NCBI GenBank assembly: GCA_036897625.1
Contig: JAYMTA010001099.1
Location: 1-21,816 of the forward strand
Direction of reading: 5' to 3'
Source: Pelargonium cotyledonis
Taxonomy: Eukaryota; Streptophyta; Magnoliopsida; Geraniales; Geraniaceae
DNA: 21,816 bases
The notes under the pieces were generated by a model that saw only the letters and a list, made by a program, of their open reading frames with translations, did not search any database and had not been told where the DNA came from. This document shows, piece after piece, positions 1 to 7,845 of this stretch. How positions within the stretch are numbered: position 1 is the stretch's first letter; every line of letters starts with the position of its first letter. A program made the position numbers and the translations under genes.

Positions 1-620
1 TAGTGTGTCGGCAGGGAACAAGTGTAAGGCTTGAGACATAAGGAAACGATGTCGTCCGGGTCATGAAGGGGAGAGTTGCTAACTTGAGCGGAGGGTGCGC
101 ATGTTTAGGCAAATCATTGAATGTACAGTTGGCATTGGTTCGTTCATGTATTACAGCCAAAGCTGGTTGGCCCAAATCTCATGGTGGGGCCCACTCCCCC
201 GATATTCTCGTGCCACGAGTTATTGACTCATTATTATATCAACCTATTTTTCCTATCATTTTTTTTTTTGGTATTTTTACAAATTACTAGTACATATTTT
301 CCCACTTAGTATATTACATATCCATATTATTCAAAATTATGGATCCTACAAGTTGCTTTGATTTCACAAATTAATGTATTGGGGTGACCAGTACAAGTGA
401 GGTTTTATTTTGAACTCAATATAATGAATGTCTCGTCGTTGTTAATAAATCATTAACATATAATGATGTGTTGTTGGATATTTAAAATGTATTTTTAATT
501 CATGCACAAAATAAGAGATATTGAAAATTGTGTAATGATTATTTATTTTTACATTAAAAATATAACTTTTTTAATAATAAAATTGAGTAAGGAAATAATA
601 TAAGAATATAGAACATGAAT
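1..620. other. Intergenic DNA, no gene recognised
   Basis: The first ~230 bases are less AT-rich than what follows and contain GGCCCA-type motifs (for example around 170 and 187), which occur in many plant promoters. They could be the edge of a neighbouring gene's promoter or leader. From about 240 onward the sequence is strongly AT-rich with stops in all frames. The short open frames at 63-309 resemble no protein I recognise. Confidence 0.5.
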
Positions 621-735
621 CACTACTAAAAAATTCCTTAACAGGGACGGAATCAGTGACGGAGCCAATTCCGTCACTGATTAATGACGGAAATGACGGA
701 AAAATCTGTCGCTTATGGAGGCGGGAACTTTCTCG
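621..735 (+). mobile_element. CACTA-like DNA transposon end (fragment)
   Basis: The stretch starts with CACTACTAAAAAA at 621-633, the usual terminal sequence of plant CACTA (En/Spm) elements. It is followed at once by a cluster of short GACGGA / TCCGTC motifs (about 645-705), which look like the sub-terminal repeats of such elements. Inside it is a perfect 13-bp inverted repeat (651-663 against 670-682, 6-base loop). I could not find a matching inverted end (TTTTTTAGTAGTG) nearby, so this looks like one end of a decayed or non-autonomous copy. No transposase coding remains. Confidence 0.55.
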
Positions 736-757
736 CTTTAATCCGGAGATCCTTTAT

Positions 758-1385
758 AAACATGCAACTCTTTAAAATAATAAAAAAATAATTACTATCA
801 ATCATCAATGATTTTGTATTTAGTCCATCATATTTTGATTTTTCTTTCGCTTTGAACCAAGAGGTTCTTGAGCAACTCGCGGTTAACACCTTTAAGCCGT
901 TTTACCATACCTACACTAATCCTCATTTGATGTTAAGTCACAGTTAAAACTCATTCCTCTCCCCATGAATGTGTTGAGCGATAATCAATTGCAAACATTC
1001 TTCCCATTCACGCATACTGTGTTGACAACTGCTTCATTACACTTGGGTCATATTTTGATTTTTGATAATACACAATTGCCTTTTTTTTTTCTTACTTAAA
1101 AAAAATATATACGAGCATTTTGACTTTATGTTTTACGGTTTATTATCTTCTTATAAAGTGTCATTAATTAAGGTTGAAATTGTAATATAAAAAGTGCTTA
1201 AAAATAAGTGATCATGTAAAAAAAATATAAAACATGAATTCGATGTTCATTGTAATGTGATAGACATGCATGTACTCTTTAAAATAACGAAAAATAATTA
1301 CCATCAACCATCAATAATTTTGTATGTACTCCATCATATATTTAGATTTTTGATAATACACAAATTGCTTTTTTTTTTTTTTTGA
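758..1385. repeat. Diverged direct duplication (~90-120 bp units)
   Basis: Two copies of the same AT-rich sequence are visible. Copy A runs 758-843 and resumes at 1064-1095. Copy B runs unbroken from about 1262 to 1385. Shared landmarks in order are ACATGCA, CTCTTTAAAATAA, AATAATTAC.ATCAA, CATCAAT.ATTTTGTAT, TCCATCATAT, GATTTTTGATAATACACAA and a long T run. The copies differ by scattered substitutions and small indels, so the duplication is old. Copy A is split by the 220-bp insertion listed separately; copy B serves as the uninterrupted reference. Confidence 0.65.
844..1063. mobile_element. Insertion with 16-bp target-site duplication
   Basis: The 16-mer TCATATTTTGATTTTT occurs at 828-843 and again at 1048-1063, flanking about 204 bp of distinctly less AT-rich sequence. 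The paralogous copy at 1262-1385 lacks these 204 bp and runs straight through the site, so it acts as an empty-site reference. A 16-bp duplication fits target-primed reverse transcription (LINE, SINE or retroposed gene piece). Read on the minus strand, the duplicated target begins with A5, which fits an A-tailed insertion in that direction. I found no pol III A/B boxes and do not recognise the source; minus-strand frames have several stops. Confidence 0.55.
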
Positions 1386-2990
1386 TAATATTATAATTTC
1401 TATGAAGTTTCTTTTCTCATTATTTATGTTTCAACTTTTTACTTCTTGAATCTTCTTTAGACATATAATATAAAGTATTAATAAAAAACTTTATGCCACA
1501 AATAACAATTTTTTGATAACACAAGTCACGGCAAACTGTATTTTAAATTAACGGTGGATTGCACGATTAATTATATTGATAGAAGAAATATCAAAACAAA
1601 TCTTCATATTTAATAATTAACAATATTTACCCAATGAAGCAACATTGAACATAACTTAAATATGATAAAAGATATGTATTTTATGTCATTACATTTTAAT
1701 TTATATGAACAAAATTTTGTTTTTAGGAATTTTTATATAACACTCCAATTCTATTTTATTTTCTTTGATTCTAGGCCTTTTAGACTGGTCCAACCAAACT
1801 AATTGTATTCTTTTTATTTCTAGGTGAGTTGATAAGTAATGATAATGAATAATGATTCAACAAACAAAATTTCTCTTCAAAGTAAAGACAATAGTATTCC
1901 ACATATTCATAAACTTTTGATTCGTTTATGTTTGATGATGATCAAGAAAAATAAATAAAAGTATAATATTTGACGATACAATAAGTTTTTTAGCACTAAA
2001 ACTAGTAAATATTAGAATTTTTAATGAAATTTCAAATTTCGTCCATATTTAAAATTACATGAAAAGTTATGTTTAATCAACACAATTACTAAACAAATTA
2101 AAAAAAAGCAGTTGTAACTTAATTACGTATTCAAAAATTAAATTAAGTTACTTTGTATATCGAGATTTTTTTCGGTCTCAAACTACAAAATAAAATTGGA
2201 TGGAACTTTATTACACAAAAAGAGGCCCACCTCACTTGCAATAATTAGAATTAGAGAAAATATGAGATTGTGGACAGCCTAATCCAATGTGCTCCATGGT
2301 GTTCATAGAGATTGATTGAGCCAACTCTCCACCTCCTATCAATTATCATCATCCATCATCTCCTCCAAAATAGTTTTTCAATAGATGCATTTTTTTTTCT
2401 TTCTTGATCTATATATTTGCACATTTAATCATCTTTAGTATTGTTTAAATCTATCGTGTTTCTTTAAGACACGTGTTATTTATTATTATAAGATAATAAC
2501 AAATTTTCTTGTAAAATTTATCATAGAATTAAATTTCAATTTCATACAATAACATCGTCGGTGCATTTTAGCAACCATTTTAATTGTTTTTTTATGTGTA
2601 TTAAAATGATCATACAAATTCTCATGAGATGATAAAATGGTGAGACCATGAGCTTTGTGAGGATTTAAAATGCTAATTGTGGATGCTAAAAGAGTAAAAG
2701 TGGAGTGAAAGGTTGGTGTCCCAAGGATTATAAAAATAAATAAATTAAATTGGTTGAAGGTGATTTAGAAAGCTCACCCTCCTTCAGGGTCTGTTTGTTT
2801 CCCAAGAAAGTATTTTCCCAATAAAGAAACATTTTCTCTTTTCCTCCAAGATTAAAGAAACCATATCCCATGTATAGAAACAACTGAACAAACGCTTATG
2901 TTGTGTGCATGAAAATTAATTACCTACTCCCTACTCTGTAGAGTTTTTGTCCTTTGTATCTATTCACCACCAGCTGGTGCTTCCTTTTAT
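1386..2990. other. AT-rich intergenic DNA upstream of the FLA gene
   Basis: No open frame of credible length, RNA gene or recognisable repeat is seen. The sequence has many short A/T runs. The last ~300 bases lead into the FLA promoter. Confidence 0.5.
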
Positions 2991-2997
2991 CTTTACT

Positions 2998-3007
2998 AAT
3001 ATAAAAC
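2998..3007 (+). promoter_or_regulatory. Probable TATA box of the FLA gene
   Basis: AATATAAAAC lies in a locally T/C-rich promoter. A start of transcription about 25-35 bases downstream would fall in the CT/CA-rich stretch around 3025-3040, giving a first leader exon of roughly 70 bases up to the donor at 3103/3104. This is inferred from spacing only. Confidence 0.5.
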
Positions 3008-3103
3008 CCTCTCTCATCTCAGCCAAGCTCACACCACATTACATTACTCACTCCATTGCCACCTTCCTTAACCACCATTTATCTCTCATCTCTTGCTATT
3101 CAG

Positions 3104-3908
3104 GTCAGTGCTTCTGTTTTCTTGAATCTCATTTTGCTTCAATTTCATGTGGTTTCTGTGGTTCTATTATCTTTTCTTGGAAATGGGTTTTTGTTTTCAT
3201 GTTTTGTTTTTCTCGATTTGCTGCTTTACTTTTTTTTGGGATGAGTTGATCTAGATCTGGCTTTTTGGTTTTGCAAATTTGTGTTTCTTAGCAAGCATTT
3301 GGGCTCAATTGAAGAGTAGGAGCCAAAGATGTGATCTTTTACTCTTTTGAGAGTAGTGTCAATTGTCAAATCTGGGTTTTTGATTACTTGTTCTGCCATA
3401 TTATGGTTCTGGTTAGGTCTGATTCTTGCTGAGATTTGGAGAGTTGGGTTTGCAAGATACATTTTTCTTATTGTAAATGGTGTTTTAGGAATTGGGTTTT
3501 ATTTAGAAGGCAGTTTTCACAATGAGAGCAATGAATCTTAGCCAAGACACATTCGAATTGGATCTCGCCATGAGTGTTAATTTGTTATTTGGAGAATTGG
3601 GTTTAGCTGAGCCTCAAACTTAACTCTATGATTGAGATTATTTTTTTCTCTTTCTGAATATTTGAAGTTCATTTGGATTTGATTTTGAAACCGCTAGGTT
3701 TGTGTTGTTGAGGGTGAGCTTTGTCACAACTGTGTTATGAACCTAAGGTCATGCCTCTCGGGTTTCGAATTAGTTAATCAGTCCCTGTGAAAGTGGGATA
3801 AGACCGCTTAGACGTCTAACTCTTTGTAGATCTTCCAATTCACAAGGTCATGAGATTGTGTTTTTGTGAAGCTAAGATATAACAAGTGATGAATTTTGGT
3901 TCTTGCAG
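3104..3908 (+). other. Probable 5'-leader intron of the FLA gene
   Basis: The donor CAG|GTCAGT at 3103/3104 and the acceptor TTCTTGCAG|GAG at 3908/3909 fit plant consensus. The 805 bp between them are T-rich, as plant introns are, and have many stray ATG codons, for example at 3330 and 3537. If these were retained, they would precede the FLA start. Splicing leaves a short clean leader (3909-3937) before the ATG at 3938. The exact donor needs transcript evidence. Confidence 0.55.
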
Positions 3909-3937
3909 GAGATTGACAGTCTGGTCAGTAAAAGAAA

Positions 3938-4708
3938 ATGGAATTCTCTATGATTTTCATGGTCGGTACTACTCTAATGCTATTATCTTCATCGGCATAT
4001 GGAGCAACTGCTCCATCTCCTTTGCTAAGCCCAACTCCCGCACCAGCACCGGCGCCTGATTATGTTAACCTCACTGAATTGCTCTCTGTTGCCGGCCCCT
4101 TCCACACCTTCCTAGACTACCTCGTGTCCACCAAGGTCATCGACACCTTCCAAAACCAAGCCAACGACACTGAAGAAGGCCTTACCTTGTTTGTGCCAAA
4201 AGACAGCGCCTTCTCGGCTCTCAAGAAGCCTTCCATCTCGAACCTCACTCAAGACCAACTCAAGTCCCTCCTCCTTTTCCACGGCCTTCCACATTACTAC
4301 AGCCTAGCTGAGTTCAAGAACCTTAGCGGGATAGGTCCCGTGAACACATTTGCCGGTGGCCAATACACTTTGAACTTCTCCGATGTATCCGGGACAGTGC
4401 ACATTGGTTCGGGATGGACTACCACGAAAGTCAGCAGTAGTGTGCACTCTACTGATCCCGTTGCAATCTACCAAGTTGACAAGGTCCTCCTCCCCGAGGC
4501 AATCTTTGGCACGGACATACCTCCCACCCCAGCTCCCGCGCCCTCTCCAGATATTGCCCCGGCTGCAGATACTCCCTCAGCAGGTGCAGCCAAAACGGGA
4601 TCTTCTCTATCGTCCTCCTCAACGTCTTCCTCTCATAGGAGCATCAGCTGGGGCGTGTTGACGAACTTGGTTTTGGCAGTTTTGGGTATGTTGGTCGTCT
4701 TCTTGTAA
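3938..4708 (+). CDS. Fasciclin-like arabinogalactan protein (single FAS1 domain, GPI-anchored)
   Basis: This is an intronless coding region of 256 residues, a secreted cell-surface glycoprotein of the plant FLA family (wall adhesion and wall architecture). Residues 1-22 form a signal peptide. Residues 26-40 are a Pro/Ala/Ser-rich stretch with AP and SP pairs, sites of arabinogalactan addition. The FAS1 domain spans about 42-188, with the H1 box (LFVPKDSAF, 84-92), the LLLFHGLPHYY box (111-121) and the H2 box (VAIYQVDKVLLP, 175-186). Five N-glycosylation sequons start at 44, 76, 102, 128 and 146. A second AP-rich stretch follows (194-210), then a Ser-rich linker (222-233), the likely GPI attachment region. 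A hydrophobic tail (about 237-256) ends the protein. One FAS1 domain flanked by two AGP regions plus a GPI signal matches group A FLAs. It looks closest to Arabidopsis FLA7, which I judge from remembered sequence and from the neighbouring genes. The ATG gives the only complete signal peptide. Confidence 0.93.
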   Translation: MEFSMIFMVGTTLMLLSSSAYGATAPSPLLSPTPAPAPAPDYVNLTELLSVAGPFHTFLDYLVSTKVIDTFQNQANDTEEGLTLFVPKDSAFSALKKPSISNLTQDQLKSLLLFHGLPHYYSLAEFKNLSGIGPVNTFAGGQYTLNFSDVSGTVHIGSGWTTTKVSSSVHSTDPVAIYQVDKVLLPEAIFGTDIPPTPAPAPSPDIAPAADTPSAGAAKTGSSLSSSSTSSSHRSISWGVLTNLVLAVLGMLVVFL

Positions 4709-4945
4709 GAAAAAAACCCATCATTCGAGTTTCTTTAACTTATAGTAAGTGCTTATATTCAGATTTGTTTGAATTGCTTTATTTTGAAACCATTTTTTTG
4801 ATTGTATGTGTTACTGAAATCATGTATTCTTGTATCAGAATGTGAGTTCTTCTGTTATAATCACTATTTTTAAATGTGGCTTTCTGATTGATCATGTATT
4901 CATGTATGGTATGATACAATGTTAGATGACTGAATTGATATGATA

Positions 4946-5245
4946 CTCTCTCCGTACCAAAATAATTGAACGTGTTTCAGAGTTCAATACTAGAAAACAG
5001 TGATTTTGGGATGGACAGTTGTGACTTGTGAGGGCCAAAAGCTGGTGTCTCAAAATGAAATTGGCGAGGGACATTTGCGAGGGAAAGTTGAGGAGTTGTC
5101 GCAAGGGAAAATGTCGTTGCAAAATTTGCAATTGATTCAGCTAAAATTTCTAGAGATTTTGCTCGTTACAAAATGTCCTTGCAAATCGCTCACAATATTT
5201 TAGTTATGATTCATTTAGCGAGGGACCGAGTCCCTCACTAATCCA
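4946..5245. mobile_element. Degraded DNA-transposon pieces downstream of the FLA gene
   Basis: At 4946 a TA is followed by CTCTCTCCGTACC, close to the Stowaway terminal consensus, but no partner end is seen. Just inside lie repeated GCGAGGGA-type motifs (5064, 5077, a variant at 5101, and 5219). They end in a small hairpin (GAGGGAC / GTCCCTC, within 5219-5239). Such clustered short motifs resemble sub-terminal repeats of non-autonomous CACTA-type elements. It is probably one decayed element, or two overlapping, inserted about 240 bp past the FLA stop. Boundaries are approximate. Confidence 0.35.
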
Positions 5246-5767
5246 TCGCAGTTTTATTTGAATATCTATAATGATTTGTAACAAAAGTGACAATTGTTTC
5301 TGGCCATTTTAAAATAAAATGAATAATTAAGGACCAAAACAAAACTCTTTTTTTTTAGAAGGAGACTTGAAGGTAAAGGAGTGAAGTATGAAGCATTGTT
5401 TGTTGGTAATGTTGGTTGAAGTTTATTCACTTTTAACTGCCAAACAACCATATGAATTGTATGATCCCACATTCACCAACCACCCTTTCCCACTCATATC
5501 CAATAAATTAATACAAAGTAAAGGAGCTTGAATACATGGACCTAAGCTAAGATGCTACATTCTATAAATAAATGATCATATTTATTAGCATGCAAAGTAG
5601 CGTAACGATTAATACCGACTCAATATCTTATCAAACTTGTTAGAAAAAATTTAATTGAAAAAGAACATGAGATTATCATCTTCAAAACGAGAATTTAATT
5701 TACTAGCATGCAAAAAGAAAACTTTACATCACATTGCATCATCCACTATACTTGGAATTGAATGATA
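5246..5767. other. Intergenic DNA, nothing recognised
   Basis: AT-rich sequence with no credible coding frame. The short minus-strand frame near 5266-5472 resembles no known protein and has the low-complexity composition of its surroundings. Confidence 0.45.
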
Positions 5768-5909
5768 CTCCTTCCGTTTTAAAAGTAGAATTTAGATAGT
5801 ATTGTATATTATATATTGTAACGATCTTAACTAACTCACTTAAAAATATATATTTATTTTGAGACCATACTAGAAGACAAATGTAACTCTAACTTTGAGA
5901 CGAATAGAG
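5768..5909. mobile_element. Stowaway-like MITE (142 bp, TA target duplication)
   Basis: The left end CTCCTTCCGTTTTAAAAGTAG and the reverse complement of the right end (CTCTATTCGTCTCAAAGTTAG) are imperfect inverted repeats of the Stowaway terminal type (consensus CTCCCTCCGT). Each end is flanked by TA (5766-5767 and 5910-5911), the usual target duplication of this Tc1/mariner-related family. The inside is AT-rich and non-coding. Mismatches between the two ends indicate an old insertion. Confidence 0.7.
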
Positions 5910-6063
5910 TATTACATACTTAGTCCAATGAAACAACATTAGCCAACATTACCAGCTTACCAAAAACCACTGACAACATAACCAACTTAGTCTAATGAAA
6001 TCGGGTGAAACAAATAAGGTTGTACACAATTTATGTTTTTACTAATGTAACTATGAATATTTA

Positions 6064-6100
6064 CGCACTGGTCGCAGGTTCGAGACCTGCATGGGTCATT
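6064..6100 (+). other. tRNA T-arm / pol III B-box-like sequence
   Basis: The stem-loop GCAGG-TTCGAGA-CCTGC (6074-6090) is shaped like a tRNA T-arm, and GGTTCGAGACC (6077-6087) matches the pol III B box. No A box, anticodon arm or acceptor partner is seen upstream, so this is not an intact tRNA. It may be the remnant of a tRNA-derived SINE or a chance match. Confidence 0.25.
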
Positions 6101-6124
6101 CTTTTAAATTAAATGTTTTGATCT

Positions 6125-6300
6125 CAATCACCAAGGCCCAGCAAGCCTAAGTCTCATGTTTTGGTTCTTCGGCCCATGGGCCTCTATGATAAAAGCCCAT
6201 TTCTTAAGTATTGTTTCAATCACCAAGGCCCAACAAGCCCAAGTCTCATGTTTTGGTTCTTCGGCCCGTGGGCCTCTATGATGAAAGCCTATTTCTTATC
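6125..6300 (+). repeat. Two tandem copies of a 92-bp unit with GGCCCA motifs
   Basis: Unit 1 runs 6125-6216 and unit 2 starts at 6217. They are nearly identical over about 84 bp, with a handful of substitutions. Each holds CAAGGCCCA near its start and TCGGCCC[A/G]TGGGCC in the middle; in unit 1 GGCCCATGGGCC is a perfect 12-bp palindrome. GGCCCA/TGGGCC is the plant site II type motif bound by TCP factors in many promoters of growth-related genes. The array lies about 1.0 kb upstream of the fimbrin transcription unit. Whether it regulates anything cannot be told from sequence. Confidence 0.75.
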
Positions 6301-6872
6301 ATATTAAAGGATAAATTACTAAGTATTTTTGTTTGCTTTCTCTACTAAAAAATTCATAGTTGCTCTTATATAATATACTATATTATTTCATTAAATTTTA
6401 TTTTATAGTACAAAACTATTCATTAAATTAGTTCAATTAAACAAATATATGCATTTTTTTTCTCTATGCCGTTTTAAGCCGATTGAGATTTTTGCTTGGT
6501 TATGACTGCTCTTAATTCTTAGAGTGACAACAGTCTCTTAAGTTTTCATATAACAAATTATGCTTCTTCTTTTTTCCATTTAAATAACGAGTCCTGTTTT
6601 GATAGCAAGTTAAGAGTTGTTAAGCTTTGCATAATGGTAACGACGTAGATTCGTGATAGGTTTGTATTGATGCGTTGCAAGACAACAATGGACAATTTCA
6701 AGGAGGGAGAATGTGGTGGTTTGCTCAGAACTATTGGATCAATATTCGAGTTTGTTGTCAAATTAAATAGGAGACCTGATGGTGGTGATTGGAGGTTGGC
6801 ATAGCATTCCATGTGGTCGACATGAACTTCAAGTGTAATCTTTGTCAGTTGCTTGTGTATTTCAAGCTAGAG

Positions 6873-6996
6873 GAGGATTCCAATGCCTTCAACTTGATTA
6901 TTCAAGTTGATGGGAGGACTCCAGTGCCTTCAAGTTGATTATTCAGGTTGATGGGGAGGATTTCAGTGCCTCCGCTTTATTTATTCATGATGTTTT
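6873..6996 (+). repeat. Three tandem copies of a 41-42-bp unit
   Basis: Units start at 6873, 6914 and 6956 with the pattern GAGGA.T.CAGTGCCT, followed in the first two by TCAA.TTGATTATTCA.GTTGATGG. The third unit is diverged in its second half. Reading frames through the array hold stops, so it is not a coding repeat. The surrounding 6600-7020 region is less AT-rich than its neighbours and may be remnant transposon or gene-fragment DNA; I do not recognise it. Confidence 0.65.
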
Positions 6997-7247
6997 TGTC
7001 AGTGTGATCCAATTTGATAGTGTCACTTTTTATTTAGAAATTGGTCTACGAATTAAGTGACTCACGAGTTAGTTAAGTCTTCGTTATTTTTGTTAAGTCT
7101 ACATTGATTTTTAAGCTCCCAGTTTTATTCTGCTTTTGTTACAGTACGATTTAAAGTAATAATATTATATTTCAAGTTTACAATTTACTTCATTTTTTTT
7201 TAGTATTATGATGTTCCTTGGAGTGGAAGATAAACCAGAGGTGTTAA

Positions 7248-7845
7248 TTTATATACTGTACTTTCCTAAAATAGAGGGAAGACACTAAATTACAAAAGAA
7301 ACGTTCCACACAAAAATGGAGCGAAAACAGAACCAGACACACCAAACGAGCAACAAAATTCACGGCCTTCTCCTTCGTCTTCGCGTGTCCTATCGCCTTC
7401 ACGCTTTTCTCTCTTTCCCCATCTTTCAATTCGATTCACATTCGCATTTCGCACCACAATCACATTCTCAATTTCACTTCACAATCAAACTCAAAAACTC
7501 ATTCTTTTTTCTCCGACGACGATGACGATGACGACGAAGAAGAAGATACAATAAGAAATGATCAGTGCACGTTTAGTTTTCTGAGCTTTGCGAGGTTCGT
7601 CTCTATGATCTCATCTCGCTTTCCCGATCTGGGTATCCCCTATTTTCGCTTCAATTTGTGTTTGTTTTTCTTTTTCCCATGTGAGCCAAACAAGGGTTCT
7701 GTGGAATCAGTCAAAATTGTGCGAGATTGAACGTGCATGCACGTTAATTGACACGTCCTGTTCAATTCCGAAACTGGGATTGTATCTGATTGTGTTATAT
7801 TTCTGGGTAATCAGGTTTTGATTTTGTGCGGACACAGAGGCGAAA
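7248..7845 (+). promoter_or_regulatory. Fimbrin core promoter and 5' leader
   Basis: TTTATATA at 7248-7255 is a good TATA candidate. Transcription would then start near 7280. The leader is CT/CA-rich (7320-7520), includes a GAC/GAT-rich tract (7513-7536), and probably contains an intron. A donor CGAG|GTTCGT near 7593 and an acceptor GACACAG|AGG near 7838 would leave the ATG at 7846 just inside the next exon. The intron limits are uncertain. Confidence 0.4.
7522..7584 (+). other. Two short upstream ORFs in the fimbrin leader
   Basis: If the leader starts near 7280, two ATG-led short frames lie in its first exon. The first is ten codons at 7522-7554 (MTMTTKKKIQ, stop). The second is eight codons at 7558-7584 (MISARLVF, stop). 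Both end before the proposed leader intron and well before the main ATG. Upstream ORFs of this kind often lower translation of the main frame; here that is inference only. Confidence 0.35.

Noticed and set aside
63..309. Two overlapping short + strand ORFs near the window start
   Set aside because: They have no recognisable domain or similarity, run into low-complexity phenylalanine-rich AT sequence, and overlap in different frames, as expected of chance ORFs.
2947..3249. 100-residue + strand ORF over the FLA promoter
   Set aside because: It covers the TATA box, the leader exon and the T-rich start of the leader intron. Its Phe/Ser/Leu composition reflects pyrimidine-rich DNA.
6064..6100. 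A tRNA gene
   Set aside because: Only the T-arm/B-box part is present; no A box, anticodon stem or acceptor stem can be formed with the flanking sequence.
6558..6812. 84-residue minus-strand ORF upstream of the fimbrin gene
   Set aside because: No similarity recognised and no supporting promoter or splice context. It lies in a probable decayed repeat region.
6125..6996. CRISPR-like array
   Set aside because: The repeats are directly abutting tandem units without unique spacers, in a plant nuclear genome.
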